This document shows positions 51,663 to 63,026 of a stretch of 64,000 nucleotides of DNA, one piece after another. The translations under genes and the position numbers were made by a program. The DNA comes from Lenzites betulinus (taxonomy: Eukaryota; Basidiomycota; Agaricomycetes; Polyporales; Polyporaceae). The DNA lies in the NCBI GenBank assembly GCA_022264855.1, contig JABYQU010000018.1, positions 1 through 64,000 on the forward strand, read 5' to 3'. Below the pieces are notes generated by a model. That model was not told where the DNA came from and did not search any database. It saw nothing but the letters and a program-made list of their open reading frames with translations. Within the stretch, counting starts at the first letter, position 1; each line of letters opens with the position of its first letter.

Positions 51663-53733
51663 ATGCTTGCCCGTTGTAGAGCGGGCCCATCTCGCCCACT
51701 CACCCGCTTGCTCCACGCCACGCCTTCGCGCAGCCGAGAGCCGTTCGATCCAAACAATGTCGAGCGCGCTACCGACGACGTCGACGTCTGCATCGTCGGC
51801 GCCGGTCCTGCAGGCCTCAGCGCCGCCATCCGCCTCAAGCAGCTCGAGCAGGAGAAAGGCCGCGAGGTCCGCGTCGTCGTCCTCGAAAAGGGCGCCGAAG
51901 TCGGTCAGTCGTCTGCTGCACACCCCGTTTTTATGCTCACTCCCTCCCAGGCTCCCATATATTGTCCGGAGCCGTGCTTGAGCCCCGCGCGCTGAACGAG
52001 CTCCTGCCGGACTGGAAGGACCGCCCAGACCACCCGCTCACACAGCCCACCACCTCCACACAAATGCGTCTCCTCACCAAGAACCGCTCCTTCCGCATAC
52101 CGCAACCTCCCCAAATGGCCAAGACCGGCACCTATGTGATCTCGCTCTCGCGCGTAACTGCCTGGCTCGGCTCCATCGCCGAAGAACTCGGTGTGGAGGT
52201 ATACCCCGGATTCGCCGGTGCAGGTCTCGTATACGGCTCCGACGGCCGCTCGGTCCAGGGCGTGCGCACGAACGAAGTCGGACTCGACCGGCAAGGCCGC
52301 ATGAAAGACGCCTTCGAGCCCGGGATGGAGTTCCGCGCGCGCGTGACGCTCCTCGCCGAGGGCGCGCACGGCTCGCTGTCCAAGGAGGCCATCCGACGCT
52401 TCAAGCTCCGCGAGGGACGAGATCCCCAGACGTACGGGCTCGGACTGAAGGAGGTCTGGCGCGTGGACCCCAGCAAGCACGAGTCGGGCAAAGTCGTGCA
52501 CTCCATGGGCTGGCCGCTCGATCTCCACACCTACGGCGGCGGATGGGCGTACCACATGGCAGACGGGCTCGTCACCCTCGGCCTCGTCGTCGGGCTCGAC
52601 TACGCCAACCCGTATCTCAGTCCGTACCGAGAGTTCCAGGTGCGCGCCTTCGATACACATCATTTCTGCTTGCTGACGCCCACTGCAGCGGATGAAACAC
52701 CACCCGTACTTCCGCGACCTTCTCTCGGGCGATTCGACGCGAATCGCGTACGGCGCGCGCGTCCTCAACGAGGGCGGGCTGCAGTCCGTGCCCAAGCTCG
52801 ACTTCCCCGGCGGCGCGCTCATCGGATGCTCCGCCGGCTTCGTCAACGTCGCAAAGATCAAGGGCACACACAACGCGATGAAGAGCGGCATGCTCGCCGC
52901 CGAGACCGCCTTCGACGTCCTCTCCTCGTCCACCGAAGAGTCCCTGGTAGACATGAGCGCATACGACGCCGCGCTGCACGCGAGCTGGGTGCACTCGGAC
53001 CTGCACGAAGTGCGCAACGTCCGACCGTCATTCAACACACGCCTCGGCGCGCTCGGCGGCGTCGCCTACTCCGGCATCGACACGCTCCTCCTCCGGGGCC
53101 GCACACCCTGGACGTTCCGCAACACGGCGGGCACCTCCGACGCCGCGCACACACGGCGCGCAGCGGAGTGCACGCCGATCACCTACCCCCCGTTCGAGGC
53201 GCCGCTCTCGACGGACCTGCTCACGAGCCTCGCGCTCACCGGCACGAACCACGCAGAGGACCAGCCCGTGCACCTCCGCGTCCGGCGATACCTCCCGCAA
53301 GGCGAAGCCGCGGGCGCCGAAGGCTCGGATAGCGCGCCCAGCCTCGCGCCAGAGCACTACAGCGAAGACGCTGCCGTGCGGCGTGAGCACGTCCGCGTGA
53401 ACGTCGGCGAGTACGCGGGCCTGCTCGGGCGCGGGTGCCCCGCGCAGGTGTACGAGTACGTCGACGCGGAGGACGCGGCGGTTGCGGAGCGCACGCAGGA
53501 CGCGGCGGTTGCGGAGCGCACGCAGGACGCGGCGCAGGCGGGGTGGGCGGGCAAGAAGCTGGTCATCAACTCGCAGAACTGCATCCACTGCAAGTTCTGC
53601 GACGTCAAGGTGCCGACGCAGGACATCACGTGGACCGTGCCCGAGGGCGGGGGCGGGCCCAAGTATAGTGAGTGCTTGATGATGTATTGCGTGGTGGGAT
53701 GGTGCTGACGTTCGCTTTGTAGCTGTCACGTAG
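51663..53733 (+). CDS. ETFDH: Electron transfer flavoprotein-ubiquinone oxidoreductase
   Basis: Exons 51663-51903, 51951-52639, 52689-53667 and 53723-53733 give 639 residues (the last exon adds only TVT and the stop). ETF-QO passes electrons from ETF to ubiquinone at the inner mitochondrial membrane. The N-terminus (LARCRAGPSRPLTRLLHATP) is a plausible presequence. FAD-binding GAGPAG is at 46-51; HILSGAVLEPRALNELLPDW, TYGLGLKEVWRVDP and NEGGLQSVPKLDFPGGALIG are family blocks. The 4Fe-4S ligands are the Cys of RGCPAQVYEY and three in NCIHCKFCD. Between the first and the other three lies a 27-bp tandem duplication (DAAVAERTQ twice). Otherwise all motifs are present and it looks functional. Confidence 0.92.
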
Positions 53734-54436
53734 CACGATTCAGGTAGACTTCGTGCTTCGCTATTCTTGGTTGAGCTCGGCGAACGCTGGTAATTTGTCA
53801 TTTGCGTGCATTTCGTGTGTGGCCCATGGTGCTCCCGAACTGTTGAGACGGCTGTATCTCGCCGGTTGCGGCTCAGACTCACGCTTGACAAGTTTAAAAG
53901 GTTTGGCCTGACTCCTGCGGCACCCGGTCGATCTGGTGGGCACGCCAATATAGTAGGTCCTCCAATTCTGTTCTTCCTTGGGCCTCTCCTGGGAGAAGGC
54001 AGAACAACACTCAGTGGACTGCGCTTGTACTGGGGACGTTCTGAATGACAATCTGACTCTTCGGTCCTCCGCAAGCTCCGGCGCTCTGGTCTGAATCCTT
54101 TTTGTCGTCGACGTTAATACGCCTCACATCCTATCATTCTATGGCAAATAACTTCTCAAGATTTGCAGAAACGTCTGCGGCTCTCCAACATGCACGACTG
54201 CGATGACGGCTATGTAGGTGTTCGCCTCGCCTCTTTCATTCGCTCCACTCCAGTCAAATTAACCAGGGTACGTTACTCCCCTCGTGTGCCAAAGCTCAAG
54301 CCTACACGTTTCCGCCCCCCTCATATATAACCTGCGAGCTCAAGAGTCATCGCTACATCGTCTTGCTTCCCTCTATCATCCACTTCACGACTATCCTACT
54401 CACTCTTAGAGCAAGCGTACATCGCCGTACAGCACA
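53734..54436. other. Spacer with promoter of the MARVEL-type gene
   Basis: No gene recognised. The last 150 bp hold a CATATATAA-like box near 54322 and pyrimidine-rich leader sequence before the ATG at 54437. Confidence 0.45.
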
Positions 54437-55408
54437 ATGGCAACCAGAAACGCCCTCCGTGTTGGTCTCTATGTTCTCCTCGTGCGTTCCCCGCCGTATA
54501 CAGTTTTTCGCAGACACTAACCTCTGCTTCCGCGCCCTTTTCGCCCCGTCAACATCGCGCCGCTCGCAGTGGCTCTTCTCTGCTGTCCTGCTCGGTCTCG
54601 CGGCAACCCGTATCCACTACACCCTCCGTCTTCCTCCCGGTGATCCGCTCAACAACGGGAACAGCTTCTACGACCCTATCGTCGCCGAGCTGCTCGTAGC
54701 CTCTCTCCTCGCCCTGTTCTGGTCCTCGTTCATGTACGTCATTCCGCCTCCCTCGTTCCTGCGGTGCCTCGCGGACGCCTGTCTCTGCTGCGTGCTCCGC
54801 TCTTCTTCGCGCATGAACGCACTGTGCCGCGCGACGAATCTCCTTCACGCTCAGTTGGGGTAAACGGAGGACGGAATGGAGAAGCAGCAGCAGTCTCTAT
54901 ATTACACGACACTCACAACGCAGCGCAGCATCCACGTCATCCACAAGAGCCGCGACTACGGCCGCATCTCCTCCTTCGCCGGCGAGCTCCTCGGCCTCCT
55001 GTGCCTCTTCGCCCTCTACCTCGTCGGCGCCGCCATCGCCTCCGTACGCCCTCCCCCCTCCCTCCCGCATCGCCCGCGCCCACCCCACTGACGCTGACGC
55101 TGACGCACGCACCAGATGTACTGGGGCGCCCTCTTCTGGTGCCACGCGTTCTGGCAGTGCCGCGTCCTCACCGTGCTCGTCGCGTTCGCGTGGATGTGCT
55201 GGGCGCTCGTCCTCGCGCTCGTCTTCGTCAGCGCGATGCTCGCCGCCACAAACAGGGCGTACATGCGCCCGCTGCACGGGCGGTACGACGCGCGCGACAG
55301 CTTCTTCCGTGCGTGTTCTCTCCTCTGACTCTGCGTGCTCGAATGCGATGACGCTGACTCGCGCTGGTAGAGGGCACGCCGAAGGGGCGGCGGGCGTGGG
55401 GCTTCTGA
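54437..55408 (+). CDS. MARVEL-type four-helix membrane protein
   Basis: Exons 54437-54481, 54570-54733, 54929-55043, 55116-55308 and 55371-55408 sum to 184 codons plus stop in one frame. Hydrophobic segments: ALRVGLYVLLWLFSAVLLGL; VAELLVASLLALFWSSF; ELLGLLCLFALYLVGAAIAS; and FAWMCWALVLALVFVSAML. The arrangement and the loop VIHKSRDYGR fit the MARVEL family, four-span proteins of the plasma membrane and transport vesicles. The C-terminus is short and basic (GTPKGRRAWGF). The third intron border around 54733-54929 is the least certain. Function in this fungus unknown. Confidence 0.72.
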
Positions 55409-55758
55409 AGGGGCTGCGGAGGTGTTCATTCTGGTTTTGCGGGCACGTTCTTTGGCATGATGTAGGCTCCCGCTCCACGACGAACTCTTGCACAATCACA
55501 TCCACGTCCGGAGTTGTAGTTACGCCTTAGCCTCAGTTAAGATTTTTTCAGAATGTGTGTCACACCAGGGACGGCCGTACAGCCAGCTGTATCATTAAGC
55601 ATGGGAGACACGTCTCGTAATAAAGACATAAAGCATAGGTCAACACGGCGCAGCTGAGCCAGAGCCACGACGAAGGGAAGGAGTCTACGTAGGGTATCTG
55701 TTCTGCTCTACAGCAGACACCCGGAACGTCGCTGGTGGAGGCAATCTACTCGCATCAA

Positions 55759-58700
55759 TCAAAGTAGCCCACAACACAGAAAAGACAAGAACGTTTTCCA
55801 ACATCCTTTGGATTCGGGTTCCTCAAGCCGTTCAGAGGCGAGCCTCTCTTTCATCTGTGCAGGGCGCGAGAGCTGCCCCGAGTCCGGGGCTTGCGTTGAG
55901 TGCGGGGGTTGTGTAGAGTCCGGTGCTTGTGTCGAGTTCGTGGGTGGTGGTATATAACTCGGAGCTTGTGCTGGGTTTGAGTCGGGTTGACGAGTCGGGG
56001 CAGTGACTGGTGTTGGGCCCGTGGTCTGTGTCTGGGCTGAGGACTGGGTTCCGTTCCTGGAAAGCTTCGAGGGCATGGGAGAGTGCTCCGAATACCTGTC
56101 GGAAGCGCCAACCTGTTCTTGGGACGCATTTCTGTGAAATGTGGCGCCATCGGACCCGCCGTTCCCCGCGGATTGATCGCCCTCCGTATAGTACTGGTCG
56201 GTGTTCGGTAGCTCTTGGACATCCGGCTCGACCGAGTCGTCTGAAGAGTTGTTGTGGGTGATATCCGAGATCGAGTGGGTCTCATCAGGATGTGGCGGAC
56301 TCGGATTGTCTTCCTGCGAGGACTTCGGAGGCGGCGTGGACGCGACCATCACTACCGTGGGTACCCCTGGTCCTGGATCGCTATTATCAGAAGGCCCAAG
56401 CGAGCTGTTATGTATTTGATTGGTCTGGCCGCGCGGTGACCCATCCGGGTGTCCCTCAGACCCGCGAAGTGGTGACCGGACACAACCCTCGGTTGAAACG
56501 GGGACGGGACTCGGAACGGGTTGAGGCTCGGGTTGAGGCTCAGGCTCAGTAGGCATAGGCATAGGCATAGGCATAGGCATAGGCATAGGCATAGGCATAG
56601 GCATGCGCTCGGGCTCGGGCTGAGGCTGAAGCGAAAGCTCGATTTGGGGCTGAGGCAAAGGCTCGGGCTTGGGCTCTACTTGGGGCTCAGGTTTGGGCTC
56701 GGGCTCGGGCTGAGGCTGGGAGTGATGCTCGTTCGGCTTTACCGTCATCTGTGTCGTCACGAGTGGCGCATCCGACGAAGGGGGTTCGCTGGCTGGCTCA
56801 GAATTTGAGGGCCCGGGAGGAAGCCTACTGATTGCATCGGCTAGGCGTGCTTCACGTTAGGGCCGTGCGTCTGGTAATGAGAAAGCGTGACCTACGCATA
56901 CTAGGGTGAGGCAACTCCTTGGTAGTACGTTTATCAACGTGACGCCCGTTGGATTGCGCTACTTGCGGATTTGCACCATGATTTACGGGCGCGGGTGTCA
57001 CCCCATTTGTCACGCCGCCTAGCCCTGAAATCATGCGAAGTGTTTGGACATCCCTTCGAATGCTTGTGAATGGCGGGCGTATCGACGCGTCACGATTCCA
57101 CCACTGAGAGATCATTCCGAACAATTTGGGGGACCAAGGCCATTGCATGGGCACCTCAGGACGCATGTTCCGCTCTAAGAGGTTAGCGTCAGAGGGGGTG
57201 TCTCAAAGAACGTTACCAGACAAAAGACGTACCGAAAACGAGGTGGCGCACATTGTCATCGTTGTTTAATTTCCATGGAAGCTCGCCCTTCGTGAGTATC
57301 TCGACGCAGGTGATCGCGAAGGCATAAACGTCGACTTCCTGCGTAAGCTTGCTCTGGCCGTTCATCACTTCGGGTGCGAGCCATCGGAATGTTCCGCCTA
57401 CGACACGTCCCGCCGCATTATGTGTCAGTGTGATCTGACAGATACAACATATATACGGTGATACGCACGGGGCGGAGGGGTATTGCTGAGCCTGTATGTT
57501 TCCGACCTCATCTCGCTCTGGCCGAAGTCAGAGATGATGCAGTCCCCGTCGTCGCTGACGAGTACGTTCGCTGCCTTCAGGTCGCCGTGGAGCATGTCCC
57601 GAGAATGTAGATACGCCATTCCCGTGGAGATTTGGAGTATCAACTTGAGAACGTCGACGCTGTCGAGACTGTCCATGCATTTGAGGTACGTGACAAGGTT
57701 CCCGCGGCTGTAGTACGGGCTCACGAAGAACCATCGCGGAGCGCTCATGGGAGAGGACGCGCCAAGCAGTTTGAGCACATTGGGGTGGTCGAGCGGCTTC
57801 CATACTTCGACCTGTGCCGAGAAAAGTCATTATTCACCTAGCTGAGCAAGCGTGCTCCGCAACCCGACTTAGCACACTCACCTCTCGTACAAACAGGCGC
57901 CTGGGCGTCTCCTTCTTGAGTATCTTGACGGCCACCGTCTGACCTCGCCACTTGCCCCTATACACAGACGAGAAGCCGCCGTATCCGACCTTCTCCTCCT
58001 TGTCGACATCGTACCGTGGGATCGCCCAGATAGGGAGCGGCCCTCGGTCGCTGCTCAGTCGACGTAGAGCCTCCACCCCTGTCCTGAGAAACTGCGTATC
58101 AAGAGCTGTACCGGGGTAGTGCGGCCGTCTGTTCCGTGCGCCAGCCATGTTCGAATCCCTGTGATCATCCAGAGTGGACGATCTCGAAGACGGCGCAACG
58201 CTCCCTGCCCCGTCGTCGTCCTCGCCTTCAACCTCCAGAATCCGCTCCAGAACCCGAATTGCCTCGGGCATCTCGTCGTCGGGTACTTCCAGAGTACGTA
58301 GTATGACATTGTCGTCGTGTGATGCCAATGCTGAGGATATGCGCTGCTGGATCCTCGCGGCGTCTTCCGCGGCGTCTTGCTCAGCTTGCTGCAACGCTGC
58401 TGCGGGTGAACTCTCTGGTACGGGCGCTGGTTCATGTCGAGTGCCTGCGAGGGATCTGTTCATGCTTGTCCGGCTGGATGAGGATCGCAGTCCGTATGGC
58501 CGCCGGACAGCGGGGTCGAGGAGCCCTAAGATACGCATCTGGGTAGCAGCCTGTGTACGATGGAGTAAGCATACTTGCACGCAATAATCACGTAAACTAC
58601 CTACGTTAAACACATCGAATGCATCGTTAAGCTGCTTGCGTAATTCGTCCAGAGCTTGCTGTATCTCTCGGCGCTGGAGGTACTGCACGAGGAATGGCAC

Positions 58701-59211
58701 AGTGCTTTGTTTGAGGATGAATATACGGATGTCGTGGAAGGATCTGGGTCCGAACTATAAGGAATGTGCAATATGTCAACCCTGTGGAAAGAGAGACGTA
58801 CTTGACCAGCCGTGAGATGGGTTGCTGTAATTGAGCGATGCTCGCGTCACCGATTCCCCAGATTCCCTGACGTACAGACATCAAGATGATGGCGCATCGT
58901 TCCGTCAAGTGCAAACAGGCCCGCTGGTTGATCTGAATGGACTTCAGTACGACGACCTTACGCAAGATGAAGAGCTTTCATACATCAACGTGTTCGACCG
59001 AGTCCCAGATACTGAGTAAAATATTTGCGGCTTCTGCCAAGCCGGGGATAGGCACAAAACGAAGGACGATGGTGCTTGTGGTTAAGATTTCGCGCACAAC
59101 CTGTGGCCCATTGCCAAGAACGTTCCCCACAGCTTCCCCTACCAGCTGTCCAAACGAGTCGTCAGTCTCATCGGAGAACGACGGTATAGCCAAGACTACG
59201 AAACGTGACAT
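55759..59211 (-). CDS. MLKL-like TKL protein kinase with Pro-rich tail
   Basis: Minus-strand multi-exon gene. The N-terminal part (FVPIPGLAEAANILLSIWDS, RACLHLTERCAIILMSVRQG, VPFLVQYLQRREIQQALDEL) matches the MLKL/HeLo-like four-helix bundle found before kinases in basidiomycetes. After a Ser-rich linker with a coiled stretch comes the kinase: VGYGGFSSVYRGKWRGQTVA, KILKK lysine, LHGDLKAANVLVSD (Asp present, Arg of HRD replaced by Gly), ISDFGQSEM, FRWLAPEVMNGQSKLTQEVD. The C-terminal frame 56760-55759 is Pro/Glu/Gln-rich with (MP)n and ends FLSFLCCGLL, a possible lipid anchor. The splice linking kinase and tail near 56850 is not resolved, so the tail could be a separate or shifted frame. The start may instead lie at 59432. 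A role in regulated cell death is inferred from the domain pair. Confidence 0.7.
56553..56606. repeat. Hexanucleotide ATAGGC microsatellite
   Basis: About nine perfect ATAGGC units on the plus strand, read on the minus strand as alternating Met-Pro codons within the Pro-rich kinase tail. It is flanked by GAGCCT/GGGCTC-type degenerate repeats that encode Glu-Pro and Gln-Pro pairs. Confidence 0.9.
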
Positions 59212-59432
59212 ACCCTGCGAGTCTCACGATAACCGTCAGTATTTGGATCCAAACGTCTGGACTCTCTCCTTGGCCACCAACTCAGATTCCTTGCATTAGG
59301 TAGAGTGGACGAAATTGGAGATGGATACAGTCTGATCGAAGAGATGGTGCTGGCGGAGCTACGACGAGCAATCGCCGTCGAGACACCGTTGGTATATGAA
59401 GCGAAGGTGGATGAGGTATAATCTTCCGCCAT

Positions 59433-61224
59433 AGCGATGTCCGGAGGTCCTAAATCTTCCTGTCGACCAAGCCCAGCGCTAGAGTAGAGTCCTATGCACG
59501 AGTGTTCACTGTCCCTCGTTTGAATGTGGAGAGCCAGATCACTGAAGTGGTCAGACGGATCAAGACAGGGTCGGGAGAGCAGGACGCTTTGGCATGGCCA
59601 TATACCGGATCCGCACCTTGCAGGGCATGGCTACGGGATGGTGTGTGCGTGGACGGTATCCTGCCATGACAGATGATTGACGTCCACCACGAGGAATGGA
59701 ACTCACAACAGGGAAGTCGCTTGTAGGCCCGCCATTGGACCATCCAGTTCTAGAAACTTAGCAGTAATACGCATTCGTAGTCGCTGCATGCACGTTTTCC
59801 CGGCGTTTGTGTCGCGCGCATGAGCATGCGTCACACGCATGCGTATCAGCTGCAGGGTGAGAGCGCCGACCTCTCATACCATCACGCCGACATCATTGCG
59901 TCGAAGCCGGATCAACCATGCATCATCGTACAGCTGTAGCAAACGCGTTGGTGGTCTGGTTACAGCATGCAGGATAAACATCGATACTGGAATGGCTCGA
60001 GCGCTGAGTTCCACCTGAAACAGGCTGTTGTAAGGACATGGCAGCGGACCTACGATTTTACGACGACCCTGGACTTGCGGCGGGTATTCGCCAAATCGTG
60101 GCGCGTACCCGAGCACTGAGGATCTCGGAGTCAGTGTCCGCCTCGATGTTCGAACCTGTACGGACCTCATCTTCTGGGTGCGGAACGGGCGCCCGTGTAG
60201 CTTCGTGTGCCTGCAGTATACCACACCGAAGATGTACTCATCAGCTCGCCCCCATCTGGACAGTAGCGCAGCAAAGCTCCGTTGCCCTAGGCAATCGTAG
60301 AGCGGGGCACGCTGGAGGTTGTCTTCGTAGACGGCCACTGTGTTCACGCGTCAGCACCAATATGCATACGCACGTTGGGTGGTAGTACCCACCGTGATGC
60401 ACAAACTGATTTCGCACAGGCCCTCCTTGACGAACGCGTTGGTCCTGCTCACATGGTGGCCGCTGCCAGTGGCGGCGGGACGGTGTAAGCTGCTTTAGCG
60501 CGCAACGGTACTTCCACGACGCGGTTGAAACTCCGTGTTCCCACGCCCTCATCTCAGTCGAGGACCTTCAACTTGTTCGCGTGTGTCTTCTGCGTTTTCT
60601 GACCAACTCTATGAAGCAATGTACACGCCCGAGCAGTATCATTATCTGCAGTAGGGGCTATCATCGCAGTTGCTTGCTCTTGCGTCTCGCTCGTGGTAAG
60701 TCTACATGACAGCTATACTGCTCGTTCGATGATCATCTTCACATCTAACAGGCACCCAAGCCCTCGTATGTTCGCGGTGGTCAGCTTGAAGTACTGATAC
60801 GCAGAATTTGGCTACGGTGTCACGAATGAGCTTCGACTTGACATGTGATGTTTCACAGGCTCACATTTCGCTCAATATCGACTTTCCTAGAGTGTACATT
60901 GATGTTCCAGACTCTCAGAATCCACAAACACGCCTGATATATGCCCTCATGCAACCCGTTTCGCGGCCAGGGACGGTATCTTGCTCGACCGGGATTCTGC
61001 GATACGCTCATCGCTGCAGAATCCATATGGATATATCAACGCGGTAGGGATAGATCGAAGCACGAAGACCACTTGCGACAGCCGTCACCTTGCCAGGGGC
61101 TTGTCACCGTTGCAGCAAGATCCGATGAAAGTCGGTGCCCATAAATCGCTGCAAAGTATATTACCTGGCGCAGCTAACGCACTTTACCACTCATCTACTC
61201 TCGACCTTTATAGCGTGTGGCAGA
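59433..61224. other. Gene-poor interval with degenerate coding-like pieces
   Basis: Nothing assignable. Short frames with coding flavour on the plus strand (for example NVESQITEVVRRIKTGSGEQ near 59525 and LEVVFVDGHCVHASAP near 60320) are interrupted by stops and resemble no family I know. The last 200 bp (from about 61080) match the promoter region of the paralogue at 49564, including CACGCACTTTACC-like sequence before the ATG. Confidence 0.4.
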
Positions 61225-63026
61225 ATGTCTTCTTCGTCTGTCACTATCCAGACAGAGTCCATAATTTATGCCTACCAATCTTCGTACGCTTCCGCTCTAA
61301 CCGTTACTGGGGTTAGTAGTAGCTGACGACACGCTCACCCACAGAAGAGCGTATGTTACCTGCGGGCTCGCAGCAATCGGTAAGCTGCTCCGCATCGCAT
61401 CCTTGAGCTCACACCTGGGTCTGAAGACTGAAGATGACATCCCTCAACCTCATAGCTATATACGTATACGACTACGTTCTATGCCTGGGCCGGGAGTCTC
61501 AATACGTCTGGCAATCGGGCAAATCTACGGCCTCCCGGCTCGTGTACCTGTACATCAGGTACATGTCGTTGTTGAATTCTGTGTTTCCGCTTTCCGCGCT
61601 CCATCCGTTATCGGATACTGTAAGCATGCATATCCAACCTCCGCTTATTTGCGTGCACCGACTGAAGCACGCCTCTTGCATATATAGGTGATCTATTACC
61701 CCGCGGGTTATCTAGATCTCTAACTTATACGATCACGACGCAGTTGCTCAGTCCTTGGCTGGGTCATCTTTTGCCTGTTGTTTTTGAGCTTGATCGGGCC
61801 TGCAAGTGAGTCAGTAGTTGCTGGTACCATGATCTCACAAATGAAAAACACGACTACTTACCGCACATAAAAGTGCTGACGGCGATTAGAACCTACGCCC
61901 TGTCAGGAAAGAACAAGTGGGTGTGCGGAGTTGCGTTGATACTGGGTCTCGCTCCGTTTATAGTGAACCTGGTGAGTACTGTACGTACATGTCTGTAAAG
62001 CACAGCTGATGCACACCGACGTAGAGCACTGCGAATAAAAAACAACCTGCAAATCTGCCACCTCCTGAAAATTGCGTCAATCAATATACGGGTAGCGCTG
62101 CGCTGGACGTAAGGTGAGCGCTGCTTTGCGAGTCCTTCGTGGTTTGAACGAACAACGCTAACTTTATTATCGAAGATGTGAGTAAGACGTGAAGCTTGTA
62201 TTCAATAGACACTCAAGCCAGACAGTGGTAATCGTTGCACGATCCTGTACAATCCTCGCCGACCTCTTAGCCATTGTCGTCACCTGGCGGGTCACTAGAA
62301 ACTCCCACCAGGTCTTGAGAGGTAACTCTCAGCAACCGTCGCTGCACCACATAATGTGGAAGAACGGTACGCCCACAACTAGCCCTAGGAATCAACGACA
62401 TATTGATCGCATGCCTCTTTCGGTGTAGGAAATATATATTTCGTGTAAGCATGCGCACTGAGAGCTGCTGCCGCTGTGACTGACATTTTCCCCAGCACGT
62501 TGCTACTCGCAAACCTACTGGACCTCATTCTGGTCACGCTCTCGGTATGCTCTGTTGTCTATACATTCCGCGTAACAACGCCTCATCAGTGTCCCCCTTG
62601 CGGTTCCATAGATTGCAGTCCCACAGAATCAGGGGAGCTACGTTATCTCCTTCCTCGATCCGTGCGCCCATTCCTCCTCCATCCTATCCCGTCACTCATC
62701 ACTACACGTACCCATGCAGCTTGAACTCGATTCTGAACTGCCGCCTCCTGCTCGATCTCTACGAAACAAACGCGAGGCTCGAGCGCGGCGGGTCGTCCCT
62801 CTCCCAGTCTCACCTCGACCTCAGTCTCCACTTCTCGCGCATCGAAGGAGCAGACGGCCCCGATAACTCTCCCTTCCTCAGCTCGTTTGCCGGTCCGATC
62901 CTGCATACGTTCCTCGACGACGATACGGACGTCGACGTGGTCAACGTCGGGCGTAGCGAGGGAAAAGTGGACTCGGAGCCCGTGCTACCAGTGGCCGGGC
63001 CAAGCTCTTCGGAAACGGCGGCGTGA
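61225..63026 (+). CDS. DUF6533-type membrane protein, copy 2
   Basis: Same exon plan as the copy at 47737-49564 but on the plus strand. MSSSSVTIQTESIIYAYQSS starts the protein; canonical donor GG/GTTAGT, then RAYVTCGLAAI, the DUF6533 core AIYVYDYVLCLGRESQYVWQ and RLVYLYIRYMSLLNSV, LGWVIFCLLFLSLIGPA, RTYALSGKNKWVCGVALILG, ARSCTILADLLAIVVTWRVT, LLLANLLDLILVTLS, then LNSILNCRLLLDLYETNARL and a Ser-rich cytoplasmic tail ending 63026. One small exon between 61622 and 61738 could not be resolved. Multi-pass membrane protein of unknown function. Confidence 0.7.

Noticed and set aside
52132..54074. Large minus-strand frames opposite the ETF-QO gene.
   Set aside because: Antisense shadows of a GC-rich coding sequence; the plus strand carries all family motifs.
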